Made by a program: the position numbers and the translations under genes
Shown: positions 8,516 to 16,874 of the stretch, one piece after another
Layout of the letters: each line of letters opens with the position of its first letter
How positions within the stretch are numbered: position 1 is the first letter of the stretch
Notes under the pieces: model-generated
Database searches by the model: none
What the model was told of the DNA's origin: nothing
What the model saw: the letters and a program-made list of their open reading frames with translations, nothing else
From: Acidobacteriaceae bacterium
Lineage (GTDB): Bacteria > Acidobacteriota > Terriglobia > Terriglobales > Acidobacteriaceae
DNA length: 64,000 nucleotides
Direction: 5' to 3'
Assembly: GCA_030041305.1 (NCBI GenBank)
Contig: JASHOC010000276.1
Location: 1-64,000, forward strand

Positions 8516-9823
8516 TCAAAACGCCACAAGAGCGTCTTCGAACAGACGAGCAAGTTGCTCAGCTCCGGCCGGGCGAGGCGAGAGCTTGGTGACACGGTGT
8601 TGCGGCAGAGTGCCTTCGACCAAGGCGGGGATATCGGACGAGGTATAGCCGAGCGCACGCAGTCCATTCGGCAGTTTCAATCGCTCGATGAACCAGGTAA
8701 TGCGGTCGGCGAGCACCTTTCCCGCGTCAGCAGGCGCCACGCCGGATACGTCGGCGCCGAGCGCTTCTGCGGCCTCCATGTGCCGATGCGGATGGGCGCT
8801 GGCCGTGAAACGAAACACGGCTGGAGCGTTCAGCACGACGGAGTATCCGTGCGGGACCAAGGAGTGATCGCTGGGATATCCGGGGGCAAAATAGCTTTTC
8901 ACCATGCCCGACACGGGGTAGGACATTCCGTGCGGCAAATGCACGCCGGAGTTGCCAAACCCGATTCCGGCGTACGCCGAGGCCAGGATCATCTGGGCGC
9001 GGGCCTCGTCATCGGAAGGATCTTCGACCGCGCGCACAAGGTATCGCGCGACCATGCGCAAGGCTTCGAGCGACCAGACATCACTGATGGGATTCGAACC
9101 TTGATACGCGGGTCGCGCCGAAGGGCGATCGGGTAAGGGGCGATCAGAGTAAGGCATTGCCGTGTAGGACTCGATGGCGTGACTCAAAACGTCAAGACCT
9201 GTCGCGGCGGCTACTTGCGCCGGCATGGTGCGGGTGTTCTCGGGATCGAGCAATCCGAGGGTGGGCCTGAGCCGGCGGCTGGCGATGCCGGTCTTGGCGT
9301 GCATTCGGGTCAAGTCGAAGATGGCTACGCCGGTGGTCTCGCTGCCTGTGCCCGCCGTGGTGGGAATGGCGATCAATGGCTTGAGAGGACCGGGGACCGG
9401 CAGGCCTTTGCCGATGGGCGGATTGACGTAATCGAGAAAATCATCGGGCGGATAAGTGGTGTAAAGATTCACCGCCTTGGCGGTGTCAATGGTGGAACCG
9501 CCGCCGACGGCGACAATGGCGTCGAAGTCGCACTGCCGGGCGAATTCGATCGCGTTCTCAAAGGATTCGTCGTTCGGCTCGACCCGCACGCGGTCATACA
9601 GCGCATATGCGACGCCATTCGCTTCCAGCGATCCGAGCGCCGTTTGGACGGGACGCAAGCGCGTCAGGAGCGGATCAGCGATCACCAGCGCGTGATGCGT
9701 TCCAAGGTCCGCGAGATCCATTCCGACCTCGCGGGTAACTCCAGCCCCGAACCGCACGCTGGCCCCGGACATTTCAAAGGCGATTTCGTGAGTCATTGCA
9801 GAATCGCGCGCCTCCATAGTCAC
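8516..9823 (-). CDS. Hydroxyacid-oxoacid transhydrogenase-like iron-containing alcohol dehydrogenase (ADHFE1-like)
   Basis: 435-aa group III (iron-dependent) alcohol dehydrogenase. Long stretches read like animal ADHFE1: 'FGAGVTREVGMDLADLG', 'VGGGSTIDTAKAVNLY', 'KPLIAIPTTAGTGSETTGV', 'RPAYQGSNPISDVW' and 'SAYAGIGFGNSGVHLPHG'. Metal ligands fit the family: Asp/His in 'LDVLSHAIESY' and His residues in 'HLPHGMSYP' and 'HSLVPHGYSV'. ADHFE1-type enzymes couple oxidation of a hydroxyacid such as 4-hydroxybutyrate to reduction of 2-oxoglutarate; this specific reaction is inferred from resemblance. No signal peptide. It lies 7 bases after the PagL-like gene on the same strand, so they may be co-transcribed. 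Confidence 0.88.
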   Translation of the reverse strand: MTMEARDSAMTHEIAFEMSGASVRFGAGVTREVGMDLADLGTHHALVIADPLLTRLRPVQTALGSLEANGVAYALYDRVRVEPNDESFENAIEFARQCDFDAIVAVGGGSTIDTAKAVNLYTTYPPDDFLDYVNPPIGKGLPVPGPLKPLIAIPTTAGTGSETTGVAIFDLTRMHAKTGIASRRLRPTLGLLDPENTRTMPAQVAAATGLDVLSHAIESYTAMPYSDRPLPDRPSARPAYQGSNPISDVWSLEALRMVARYLVRAVEDPSDDEARAQMILASAYAGIGFGNSGVHLPHGMSYPVSGMVKSYFAPGYPSDHSLVPHGYSVVLNAPAVFRFTASAHPHRHMEAAEALGADVSGVAPADAGKVLADRITWFIERLKLPNGLRALGYTSSDIPALVEGTLPQHRVTKLSPRPAGAEQLARLFEDALVAF

Positions 9824-9830
9824 TTCTCAC

Positions 9831-10553
9831 CTACTCAACCAGGGGCTTGGCTTTGCCCAGGCGAATGTTGAAGCCGACGATCGAGCCCCAGACGTTGATG
9901 CCGTAATCGTAATATTTGGGCTGGGACAGGTAGAGGTTGGAGACGTGCTGGTAGCTCGCGCCGGCCTCGACGCTGAAGCGAGGGTTGAGGTCATAGCGTA
10001 TCCCGCCGCCATTCATCAGCGTAAAGGTCAGATCCTGCCCCTGGGCGTAGCGCACTCCGTCTGGCCCCCTGGCGTTGATGTTGCCTACACCACCGTGGGC
10101 GTCAAAGTAAGGGATCAGCCTCCAGTTGGGGCGAATGAAGTTACGGCGTATTCCAAACAGAAACGCAAAATAGCGCGTCTCCGGGCCGCGCGCCACGTCC
10201 ACATAGGACCCGCTGAAGGTGTAGTCGGTGCTGCCGCGCAGAATGCTCGGCCAGCCGATGTTATCGATGGTCCAGCGGGCGGAAGCAATGTTGGGTTCCA
10301 GTGTGTAATGGAGCGGCCAGGTGGTATACGTGCTGCCGGTCGCGAAGTTATAGACGAAGGGGATATTGATGGGCTCCCAGCCAGATTCGAGGGAGAACTC
10401 CATTTTGTTCCTATAGAAGATGTTGCGGTTAAAGTCTCCTGGGCTCGGGAAGAAGAAGAAGTTGTGAATAGGGTGACTCGTGGGCTCCTGGGCTTCTGCG
10501 AAGCCGGCGAAAAGGGCGAATAAAAGCGCGAAAGACAGGTGCTTTGAAAGCAT
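9831..10553 (-). CDS. PagL-like lipid A 3-O-deacylase (acyloxyacyl hydrolase)
   Basis: 240 aa. I start it at MLSKHLSFALLFALFAG, which has a GGGAG box 10 bases upstream and gives a clean signal peptide (cleavage near 'AEA-QEP'). The longer ORF-track start is rejected. The mature protein is built of amphipathic strands and ends 'GFNIRLGKAKPLVE'. The segment 'YQHVSNLYLSQP' matches the PagL active site, where neighbouring His and Ser with a downstream acidic residue remove the 3-O acyl chain of lipid A in the outer membrane. The gene therefore implies a lipid-A-bearing outer membrane. It may share a transcript with the downstream dehydrogenase gene. Confidence 0.8.
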   Translation of the reverse strand: MLSKHLSFALLFALFAGFAEAQEPTSHPIHNFFFFPSPGDFNRNIFYRNKMEFSLESGWEPINIPFVYNFATGSTYTTWPLHYTLEPNIASARWTIDNIGWPSILRGSTDYTFSGSYVDVARGPETRYFAFLFGIRRNFIRPNWRLIPYFDAHGGVGNINARGPDGVRYAQGQDLTFTLMNGGGIRYDLNPRFSVEAGASYQHVSNLYLSQPKYYDYGINVWGSIVGFNIRLGKAKPLVE

Positions 10554-10880
10554 CGCGATGGAACTCCCGTTCCGAAACCAGATTCTGGAGAATGGCGTGA
10601 TGAAATATCGGCGCGCCTCCCGGCCAGCCCAGGGAAGGCGAAAGCTCGTCCGTTGCCGTAAGGCCGGCAACCCGGAACTTAACCAATAGTAAACATGCGA
10701 GCGTTCTGTGGGCATATTCGTAATTTCCCTGCAGGCGACGACACACTCGCGATCTCTCGCGGTCGACTTGGAGCTTAGCTGCTTCTGTGGGTGAGCCGTA
10801 CAAAGCAACGTTTCCAGTGGGGTCGAAGGTCCGGGTCGCTGATGCTGCCACTCTGGATCCTGGTTCCGCTTCGTCTCTGC
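10554..10880. other. Intergenic region upstream of the PagL-like gene
   Basis: About 330 bases with no convincing gene. The ORF at 10429-11151 in another frame has a shadow-like composition and overlaps the PagL signal peptide. No structured RNA recognised. Confidence 0.45.
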
Positions 10881-11009
10881 TCATACTAGAAAGCCAGCCC
10901 ACAAAGCTAAGATGATGGGAGCGATCGTCACGGCAGCTTTTACGAATCCATTGGGCCTGTTCGTGGCGGCGACGTAATATGCGAGTCCAATGCACGCTGC
11001 GCAGATCAT
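10881..11009 (-). CDS. Possible 42-aa small membrane protein
   Basis: An ORF too short for the track, beginning 'MICAACIGLAYYVAATN' and ending 'PIILALWAGFLV'. Two hydrophobic segments separated by a short polar turn suggest a two-pass microprotein. Its ATG overlaps the stop of the short upstream ORF in an ATGA arrangement, which may mean translational coupling or that both are halves of one frameshifted gene. No homologue recognised. Confidence 0.35.
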   Translation of the reverse strand: MICAACIGLAYYVAATNRPNGFVKAAVTIAPIILALWAGFLV

Positions 11010-11065
11010 GAGCGTCCACGATTTTTGAACAGGCGCCCGGCGTAGGTAAGAATGAGCTCCAGCAT
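11006..11065 (-). CDS. Possible 19-aa leader or N-terminal fragment coupled to the small membrane ORF
   Basis: Short ORF 'MLELILTYAGRLFKNRGRS' with GGGGAAA a few bases before its ATG, ending in an ATGA overlap with the 42-aa ORF. If the two were fused by a one-base shift they would give a ~60-aa small membrane protein. Evidence is thin. Confidence 0.25.
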   Translation of the reverse strand: MLELILTYAGRLFKNRGRS

Positions 11066-11265
11066 GGCTTTCCCCATGCTGACACCAGGAGCCGCAAAGA
11101 GTCTATGAGCCTTTGTAATGCGGTAGGCGCGGCATGGGGATAACGCCGCACTCCGAATTAGGATACTGCCCGGCGCCGCACCCCGTTGACAAGCAGCCGA
11201 CAGATTGCGAAAATCGGTCCCTGCAACCGGCATTTCGCCAAAATCCGGAATGAGGCGTCGGCAAG

Positions 11266-13077
11266 ATGACCAACCCGCCTGCACCATCGACTGCCGATTT
11301 ACCGCGCAAACCCTCCAGTTTTTGGACCGGCAAGGTCACCGCGGATGTTTCGGTGGGCGCCTTGGGAGGGTCGTCGACGCTTCAAGGCGACCTCGACATA
11401 TCGATACTTCCGGAGGGCCTCCCGCTGCCCGCGGCGTTGACCCAGGCGTCCGCCGAGTCTTCTTCGGGCGGAACAAGCGCTGGCCCGCCTCCCCCGCCGC
11501 CCCCTACGTTGCCTACAGTATTTGGAACCCTGACCGCAACATTCAGCGCCCGGTGGAGCAACGACGGCGCTTCAGCCCAAGGCAGCGGAACCATGTACTA
11601 TGGGGTCGGCGGGACCTACGACCCCAATGCTCACGCCGTCAGTCTTACGCTGGCGACCACCGGGATTCAGTTGACCGGCACGCTGACGCGGCAGGACGGC
11701 ACTACCCAGTCTCTCGCGCTCAGCACGGGCGGATCCCTCGGACCTCTGGGCACACCGGACATCCCCGGCTCAAGTCCTGCACCTTTACCCCAGGTTGGTG
11801 GGGACGATGGGCAACTCTCGTTTTGTCTACCTGCCGCCACCAGCAACCAGCAGCCGATCACTTTAAACCTGCAGGTTTCTGGCGGTCAGGCCATCACCCA
11901 GAATTCGCAGGGGGACGATTCCTACCACGCCTCGCGAACGGTGCATTGGAGCTACACACTTGACCCTCACCAGATCACGGTGGATATAAGCCCAAATCAA
12001 CTTGACCCAACCCAAGATCCCAGCGCAACCCTCACCGTCACGGTCACTTCAAACGGGCAGCCTTCGAAGATGGAGACTGTCAATTTGGAAATTTGCACAT
12101 ATATTGGGGGAACGAGCGATGACGACATCCACGCACCGGACGGTCATACGCACGACAGCCGCGGGGATATGTGTGACCGAACCAGCCGACCAACGGGTCA
12201 ATTGCAGGACACGGAAGGTCTCGCAGGGCCTCCCGGCCAGACCTATGGAGCTAAAGATTACCCATTGAAAGCCACAACTGGAATGGACGGCAAGGTAACG
12301 ATGACCTACACCCCTCCTTGCGACCCTACGAATAGCGCCTTGTACTTCGCGGCCAAGGAGCAGATCAAGGCCTGTTTGCTTACTGCGCCGAACACCAAGA
12401 ACAGCACGGACATTACGACAAAGGTGGACCTCCTTCAACCTGCTTCTGGCTCGCAGGATGGCTCGGGCGGCGGGACCTTCTACTTCTCCGGCCAATCCAA
12501 TCACGGGGAATTCGATGACGACACGGGTCTCTACTATGGGACCGACTCCACCAACCAGACCCTGGTGCAGATTGCCAACGACTTTTACAACGCGCAGATA
12601 GCGTGCAGAAACGGCGCATCGGCGCAGGATGTCCTGCCTGCGAACTATCCCCACAACGGTTACACCACCGATCCGGCTACAAATACTCCAAGAACCTTCA
12701 CGACGCCCGGCGAGCCCATGCGGCTCAGGATTACCGCTATGAGCCTGCCTTGGGGCGGTCTGCTCGACATAACAGGCAACTGGAAGCATCCGCACAGCTC
12801 GCACAGCACAGGGAGGGTAGCCGATCTTGGATGGCAGGATTTTGCTCTCGCCGGGGTGACCAACACTGCTCCCGGCGGTTCCACGCGGGCCTGGAACATG
12901 GATCTGGTGTACCTGTTGGGCGCAATCGTCACCAGCACGCCGGGCGCGACGCTAAGCGTCTCATACGAAGGCGGAGACCTCAGCACCACCCTGGAATGGT
13001 TCTCGGGCAATCTCACCATAGGCGGCCAGAAGGGGAGTCCTGAAAACGCGCATTTTCACGTCCAGTTTGCAAGTTAG
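11266..13077 (+). CDS. Unknown 603-aa protein with a C-terminal LAS-metallopeptidase-like motif set
   Basis: A TGA lies five codons before this ATG, so no N-terminal extension or signal peptide exists upstream. Residues 1-55 are Pro/Ser/Gly-rich with 'DVSVGALGGSSTLQGD'. A Pro-rich linker (PPPPPPPT, ~77-84) precedes Ig-like beta-rich sequence with a 'DPSATLTVTVTSNGQ' strand pair (~235-255). The last ~120 residues carry 'SSHSTGRVADLGW' and finally 'AHFHVQF'. The HxxxxxxD plus HxH spacing is the zinc-ligand pattern of LAS peptidases (VanX, MepA, D-Ala-D-Ala carboxypeptidases). Peptidase activity is inferred only. It is flanked by unrelated genes and has no clear ribosome-binding site. Confidence 0.65.
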   Translation: MTNPPAPSTADLPRKPSSFWTGKVTADVSVGALGGSSTLQGDLDISILPEGLPLPAALTQASAESSSGGTSAGPPPPPPPTLPTVFGTLTATFSARWSNDGASAQGSGTMYYGVGGTYDPNAHAVSLTLATTGIQLTGTLTRQDGTTQSLALSTGGSLGPLGTPDIPGSSPAPLPQVGGDDGQLSFCLPAATSNQQPITLNLQVSGGQAITQNSQGDDSYHASRTVHWSYTLDPHQITVDISPNQLDPTQDPSATLTVTVTSNGQPSKMETVNLEICTYIGGTSDDDIHAPDGHTHDSRGDMCDRTSRPTGQLQDTEGLAGPPGQTYGAKDYPLKATTGMDGKVTMTYTPPCDPTNSALYFAAKEQIKACLLTAPNTKNSTDITTKVDLLQPASGSQDGSGGGTFYFSGQSNHGEFDDDTGLYYGTDSTNQTLVQIANDFYNAQIACRNGASAQDVLPANYPHNGYTTDPATNTPRTFTTPGEPMRLRITAMSLPWGGLLDITGNWKHPHSSHSTGRVADLGWQDFALAGVTNTAPGGSTRAWNMDLVYLLGAIVTSTPGATLSVSYEGGDLSTTLEWFSGNLTIGGQKGSPENAHFHVQFAS

Positions 13078-13147
13078 CTCGAAGACTGGAAGCAGGCGGG
13101 CTTGACCGACGCTGCGCCGAGGGGCCGGAACTTCAGTTTTTGGTTGG

Positions 13148-13954
13148 TCAGGTTGCAGCTCGAGCGGCCGGTTTGGCGATGCGTGGAGCGGACGATTCCG
13201 CGCCGTCTGCCCTCGCGCCCGGCTCGTCGCACCACAGACAAACGATCCACCAGATGAGAACGCATAAATAGACGATGTCGTTGGCCGAATACATGCGGTC
13301 GCGCACCGTCATGAGGCTGTCGTACTGGGCGCGGCTGTGCACGACGGCTTTGAGCGTGATGGCCTGCCAGGCGCCACGCACGGCGAGTTGCGCCGCGGCC
13401 ACTGCGGCGAGGCCCAGAACGATGCGGTGCACGTGGCTGCGCCAGCCGGCGTGAAAGCGGCGGCCGAAGAACACGACCAGGAAGGCCAGCTCAATGGCGA
13501 GCATGCCGGCGAGCAGGTCGCCCTTCTCGGCGGCCATCTGCATGCGGCGCAGCGTGGCCAAGGTGGAGGAGGCCCTGAGCGTGGCCCAGGAAGGCCACGG
13601 ACCCCAGACGGCCAGCGCTGTTCCGCTTACGGCGAGCGCCGCGAGGGTGACGCCGATCGCGGCCCACCGTGAGGCTTGGGCAAAGGCGGTTCGCGCCATT
13701 TCCACAATGACGAGCAGGGCGGCCAGGACGCCCAAGTCAGCGAGAGTGAGGAGAATCTCGCTCAGAACCAGAGGCTTGATGCGGTTGAAAAGGAGGCGGG
13801 TGACGAGCAGGCGGAGGGTCACGACGGCGATGCTGGCCATGAAAAGGGGAAAACGCCGCGCCCGGTCACGCCCGAGCAGCACCACGAGCAACACGAGCAA
13901 GGCGGCAAAGGTCAGCGTCCAAAGAACCTGATCGGTCGAAAGGTGAAAGTGCAT
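13148..13954 (-). CDS. Multi-pass membrane protein of unknown function
   Basis: 268 aa. I start it at MHFHLSTDQVLWTLTFAAL, which has AAGGA about 6 bases upstream. The ORF-track start adds 49 residues of low-complexity sequence. About seven hydrophobic segments are visible (for example 'LWTLTFAALLVLLVVLLG', 'LTLADLGVLAALLVIVEMA', 'GMLAIELAFLVVFFGRRF', 'VYLCVLIWWIVCLW'). A short Ala/Arg-rich tail follows. No transporter or enzyme motif is recognisable. It converges with the LAS-like gene with 70 bases between. Confidence 0.75.
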   Translation of the reverse strand: MHFHLSTDQVLWTLTFAALLVLLVVLLGRDRARRFPLFMASIAVVTLRLLVTRLLFNRIKPLVLSEILLTLADLGVLAALLVIVEMARTAFAQASRWAAIGVTLAALAVSGTALAVWGPWPSWATLRASSTLATLRRMQMAAEKGDLLAGMLAIELAFLVVFFGRRFHAGWRSHVHRIVLGLAAVAAAQLAVRGAWQAITLKAVVHSRAQYDSLMTVRDRMYSANDIVYLCVLIWWIVCLWCDEPGARADGAESSAPRIAKPAARAAT

Positions 13955-14078
13955 CGCATCCTTGCCGGGCCTTCCCAACTGCTGTGCGGGCCCCGCTCTC
14001 AGTTTATAGGGACGATGGCCCGCGAGCGAAGACGAACTGGCGGGATAAGGCCGGCTGACGGCTTCAATCCTGGCGGTT

Positions 14079-14160
14079 GTAAACAACCTTTCTTTGACCA
14101 TTCATCGTTTGTTCATTTTTGACTGCTATGGTCGTTGGGGTTGTTTACCGTCTGGTCAAA
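14079..14160. promoter_or_regulatory. Paired dyad sites upstream of the secreted propeller-like gene
   Basis: GTAAACAACC (14079-14088) is exactly inverted as GGTTGTTTAC at 14139-14148, and TTTGACCA (14093-14100) is exactly inverted as TGGTCAAA at 14153-14160. Each half therefore holds the same two words with the same 4-nt gap but opposite word orientation. The first half also contains GGTTGT-AA-ACAACC. The array ends about 30 bases before the start codon, where a regulator could bind. Confidence 0.4.
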
Positions 14161-14191
14161 TTCTCATGGAAAGCCTCAGGAGGAGACTCGT

Positions 14192-15895
14192 ATGAAATTC
14201 CATGCGTTGAGCGGCTATTTCCTGCGCCGTTTGCCGTCGCGCGTCGTGGTCGCCGCGAGTTTGGCGGCAGCCGCCTTCCCCATGACCGTTTCCGCACAGC
14301 AGTTCGGCCGCCAGCCAGAATTCCAGTTCTATCCCGGGAATCTGGTGGTGAGCCGCAGCGTGTATGACAATGTTGCCGGCAACGTGACCGTCGGCGAACA
14401 ACTGCCGCCCAATTGTACGAGCGGCAATTGCGTCTCAGCCATCAACAACGGGCTTTTCCCGTACGTCTTTAATAACGCCACCGTCGACGGCAGCTTCGGC
14501 ATCACCTCGCGCCTGTATCTCGACCAGATGACGCCCTGGGGTTTGCCGATCGATTCGCTGGAAGTTCCCAATAACCTGATGCGTGGCGTCACCGGCTCAA
14601 GCGATCATTTGGTCACCAGCTTCAGCTCCAAATCGGAGGGGGCGCTGAATCTGTCGACCGACGACAGATATTTGACCTTCATCGATTACGTGGCGGATGT
14701 GAACACCATCGACGTTTCCAACGCCAACACGCCCGGAGACATCGATCCCACCAATCCTGTTCCCGGGGCGTACTACCGGGCCGCCGCCACCGTCGACCGC
14801 TTTGGACGCTTCAGCTTTACCGAGACCAACGCCTACAGCGGGAACAATGGCCGCGCAGTCATTCTCAACAATACGTATGGCAACCCAGTGTTTTACAGCG
14901 CCGGAAACGCGGGCAACGGCAGCAGCCCCCAGCCCAACGGCATCATTCTCGGCGCGGGCGCCCAGATCTTCGACCGGTTGCATGAACCCGAGGCGAACCA
15001 GGCTCCCAGCCAGCCAACGCCGGTGGGCAGCTTTTCCGTGACCCTTTTAGGAGACAAGGCCGATAAGATCGGCAAAGATGACAACTTCCGCGGCCTGAGA
15101 CTCTTCAACAATGTGTTGTACTTTACGAAAGGCAGCGGCGGCAACGGCGTGAACACGGTGTACTTTGTCGACACCACGGGCGCGGCCTGTCCGAACGGCG
15201 TGGGTTTGCCCTCGCCTTCCGCCAAGTTGCCGACAGCGCCTCTCAGCTATGATCCATCGACGCTCGAGACCACCGGCCTGCCCAGCAACATGTGCATCCT
15301 GAAGGGCTTCTCCACCACGCTCGCCAAATCGTCGACCGGCGTCCTCTATCCCTTTGGCCTGTGGTTCGCGAACGCGACCACTCTTTACGTGGCCGATGAG
15401 GGCGACGGCTATAGCGGTCCCGACGATATTTACACGCACGCAGCGGGGCAAACCACGGCCGGCCTGCAAAAATGGGTTTTCAACTCTTCCACCGGAGAGT
15501 GGACGATGGCCTATGTTTTGACCAACGGGCTCGACCTCGGCGCGCCGTACACGGTTCCCGGCTATCCGACAGGGACGAACTCAGTGACCGGACAGCCCTG
15601 GTCACCGACGACGGATGGGCTTCGGAACATTGTGGGCAGGGTGAATGACGACGGGACGGTGACGATCTGGGCAATCACCTCGACCACGAGCGGCGGCGGC
15701 GATACGGGCGCGGACCCGGATAAACTGGTGGTGATCACCGATAACCTGGCCAACACCAGCGGGACGGCTGCCGCCGGCGAGACGTTCATCACCTTGCGCA
15801 CCGCGGGATTTGGCGAAGTGCTGCGCGGCGTCTCCTTCACGCCGGGCGCCGGCCTCGATCACGATGGCGACGACGAATCCGGTTTTGGGCGATGA
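14192..15895 (+). CDS. Secreted protein of unknown function, probably beta-propeller-like
   Basis: 567 aa. The start at MKFHALSGYFLRRLP is set by AGGAGGA seven bases upstream. A signal peptide follows ('VVVAASLAAAAFPMTVSAQQ'). The mature sequence is rich in Asn, Gly, Ser and Thr with many short aromatic strands such as 'NVLYFTKGSG', 'TTLYVADEGDGYSGPDDIY' and 'LQKWVFNSSTGEWTMAYVL'. These resemble propeller blades of secreted choice-of-sequence or phytase/SMP-30-like proteins. Two pairs of Cys could form disulfides ('CTSGNC'). No catalytic motif is evident. The dyad array upstream suggests specific regulation. It is followed by a hairpin that may end its transcript. Confidence 0.75.
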   Translation: MKFHALSGYFLRRLPSRVVVAASLAAAAFPMTVSAQQFGRQPEFQFYPGNLVVSRSVYDNVAGNVTVGEQLPPNCTSGNCVSAINNGLFPYVFNNATVDGSFGITSRLYLDQMTPWGLPIDSLEVPNNLMRGVTGSSDHLVTSFSSKSEGALNLSTDDRYLTFIDYVADVNTIDVSNANTPGDIDPTNPVPGAYYRAAATVDRFGRFSFTETNAYSGNNGRAVILNNTYGNPVFYSAGNAGNGSSPQPNGIILGAGAQIFDRLHEPEANQAPSQPTPVGSFSVTLLGDKADKIGKDDNFRGLRLFNNVLYFTKGSGGNGVNTVYFVDTTGAACPNGVGLPSPSAKLPTAPLSYDPSTLETTGLPSNMCILKGFSTTLAKSSTGVLYPFGLWFANATTLYVADEGDGYSGPDDIYTHAAGQTTAGLQKWVFNSSTGEWTMAYVLTNGLDLGAPYTVPGYPTGTNSVTGQPWSPTTDGLRNIVGRVNDDGTVTIWAITSTTSGGGDTGADPDKLVVITDNLANTSGTAAAGETFITLRTAGFGEVLRGVSFTPGAGLDHDGDDESGFGR

Positions 15896-15924
15896 GTGCG
15901 GAGAACTGAAACCTGGTTACAAAC

Positions 15925-15987
15925 TTGCCCATATCTTCTTCCCAGCCTGACCCACAGCAGGAACTCGGAGAAGACGTGGGCAATATT
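15925..15987 (+). terminator. Long imperfect hairpin between the propeller-like gene and maf
   Basis: Arms at 15925-15942 (TTGCCCATATCTTCTTCC) and 15967-15983 (GGAGAAGACGTGGGCAA) pair over about 17 positions with one mismatch, one bulge and one G-U pair. It is followed by TATTCTG, a weak U-tract. It could terminate the upstream gene or sit in the maf leader. Confidence 0.45.
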
Positions 15988-15995
15988 CTGTGTAT

Positions 15996-16598
15996 ATGCT
16001 GGTTCTTGCCTCCGCCTCGCCGCGCCGCCGCGAACTGCTTTCCCAGGCCGGTTATGAATTCAAAGTGCATCCTGCGCGGATCCCGGAGGAGCCGCTGATG
16101 GGCGAAGACCCGATTGCCTACGTGGTGCGGCTGGCGCGCGAAAAGACGGAGGCGGTGTTTCGCGAGCTGACAGCGGGAACGAATCGGCGCGCGATGGAAG
16201 GCGGGGAGGGCCGGCTCGCGGTGCTGGGCGCGGACACCACGGTGACGGTGGACAAGCAAATTCTGGGTAAGCCGGAGGACGCGGCCGACGCGGCGCGGAT
16301 GCTGCGCCTGCTCTCAGGGCGTACGCACCGGGTGATGACCGGGGTCGCGCTTAAAACAGCGGAACGGGTAGAAGTGGCCGCGGAGGTGACGGGGGTGCGG
16401 TTTCTCACTCTGCGAGATGAAGAGATCGCCGCCTACGTGGCCGGTGGAGAGCCCATCGACAAGGCCGGCGCCTACGCTATCCAGGGGCGGGCGGCGCGTT
16501 GGATTCCGCGCATAGAGGGCTGTTATTTCAATGTGGTAGGGTTACCGCTGGCGCTGGTGTGCTCGCTGCTCGAAGGCGCGGGCATCATGGTCGCGTAG
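15996..16598 (+). CDS. maf: Maf family nucleoside triphosphate pyrophosphatase
   Basis: 200 aa. Maf proteins hydrolyse non-canonical or modified nucleoside triphosphates (dTTP/UTP type or m7GTP type) to monophosphates. Signature features: 'LVLASASPRRRELL' at the N-terminus, 'VLGADTTVTVDKQILGKP' (~residues 76-93, holding the catalytic Asp), 'LLSGRTHRVMTGVAL', and 'EPIDKAGAYAIQGRAARWI' (~155-173). The last block with IQG resembles the dTTP/UTP-specific group. The ORF track starts at a GTG two codons earlier; I prefer the ATG because the family usually begins just before the LASASP motif. No good ribosome-binding site for either. Confidence 0.93.
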   Translation: MLVLASASPRRRELLSQAGYEFKVHPARIPEEPLMGEDPIAYVVRLAREKTEAVFRELTAGTNRRAMEGGEGRLAVLGADTTVTVDKQILGKPEDAADAARMLRLLSGRTHRVMTGVALKTAERVEVAAEVTGVRFLTLRDEEIAAYVAGGEPIDKAGAYAIQGRAARWIPRIEGCYFNVVGLPLALVCSLLEGAGIMVA

Positions 16599-16748
16599 AG
16601 GCGCGGCAGGCGATGCTGAAGGCCCTCGATGGAACAATTTCCAAACGGAACTCCATCAACAGCAGATTCGAAACGTTGCGCCCCCGCATCTCTTTTTGCG
16701 GCTGGGCATCCATTGATAGAGCCGTATCGAAATACAGGATGTTATACG

Positions 16749-16857
16749 GCGGTTCTCCAATTCCCGTGGAGTTTTGAGGGGCGTGCCAGGTGGCGTTTTC
16801 TTGGGAAAAACGCCACTCAACGTTCGAGGTTCTGCTCTACACCAATTGGAGAACCGC
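16749..16857. repeat. Nested inverted-repeat element (MITE-like or REP-like)
   Basis: Perfect 14-bp terminal inverted repeats GCGGTTCTCCAATT (16749-16762) and AATTGGAGAACCGC (16844-16857) enclose a second perfect hairpin GTGGCGTTTT/AAAACGCCAC (16790-16799/16807-16816). No ORF is carried. The 109-base unit ends 17 bases before the next start codon. Confidence 0.6.
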
Positions 16858-16874
16858 TTTAGACCTTCTTCACG

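Noticed and set aside
9085-9110. tRNA-like string (GATTCGAACC)
   Set aside because: It lies inside the alcohol dehydrogenase coding sequence and no acceptor or anticodon arms can be folded around it.
11205-11963. 252-aa ORF overlapping the LAS-like gene
   Set aside because: Out-of-frame shadow of the 603-aa gene, whose frame contains consistent motifs to the end.
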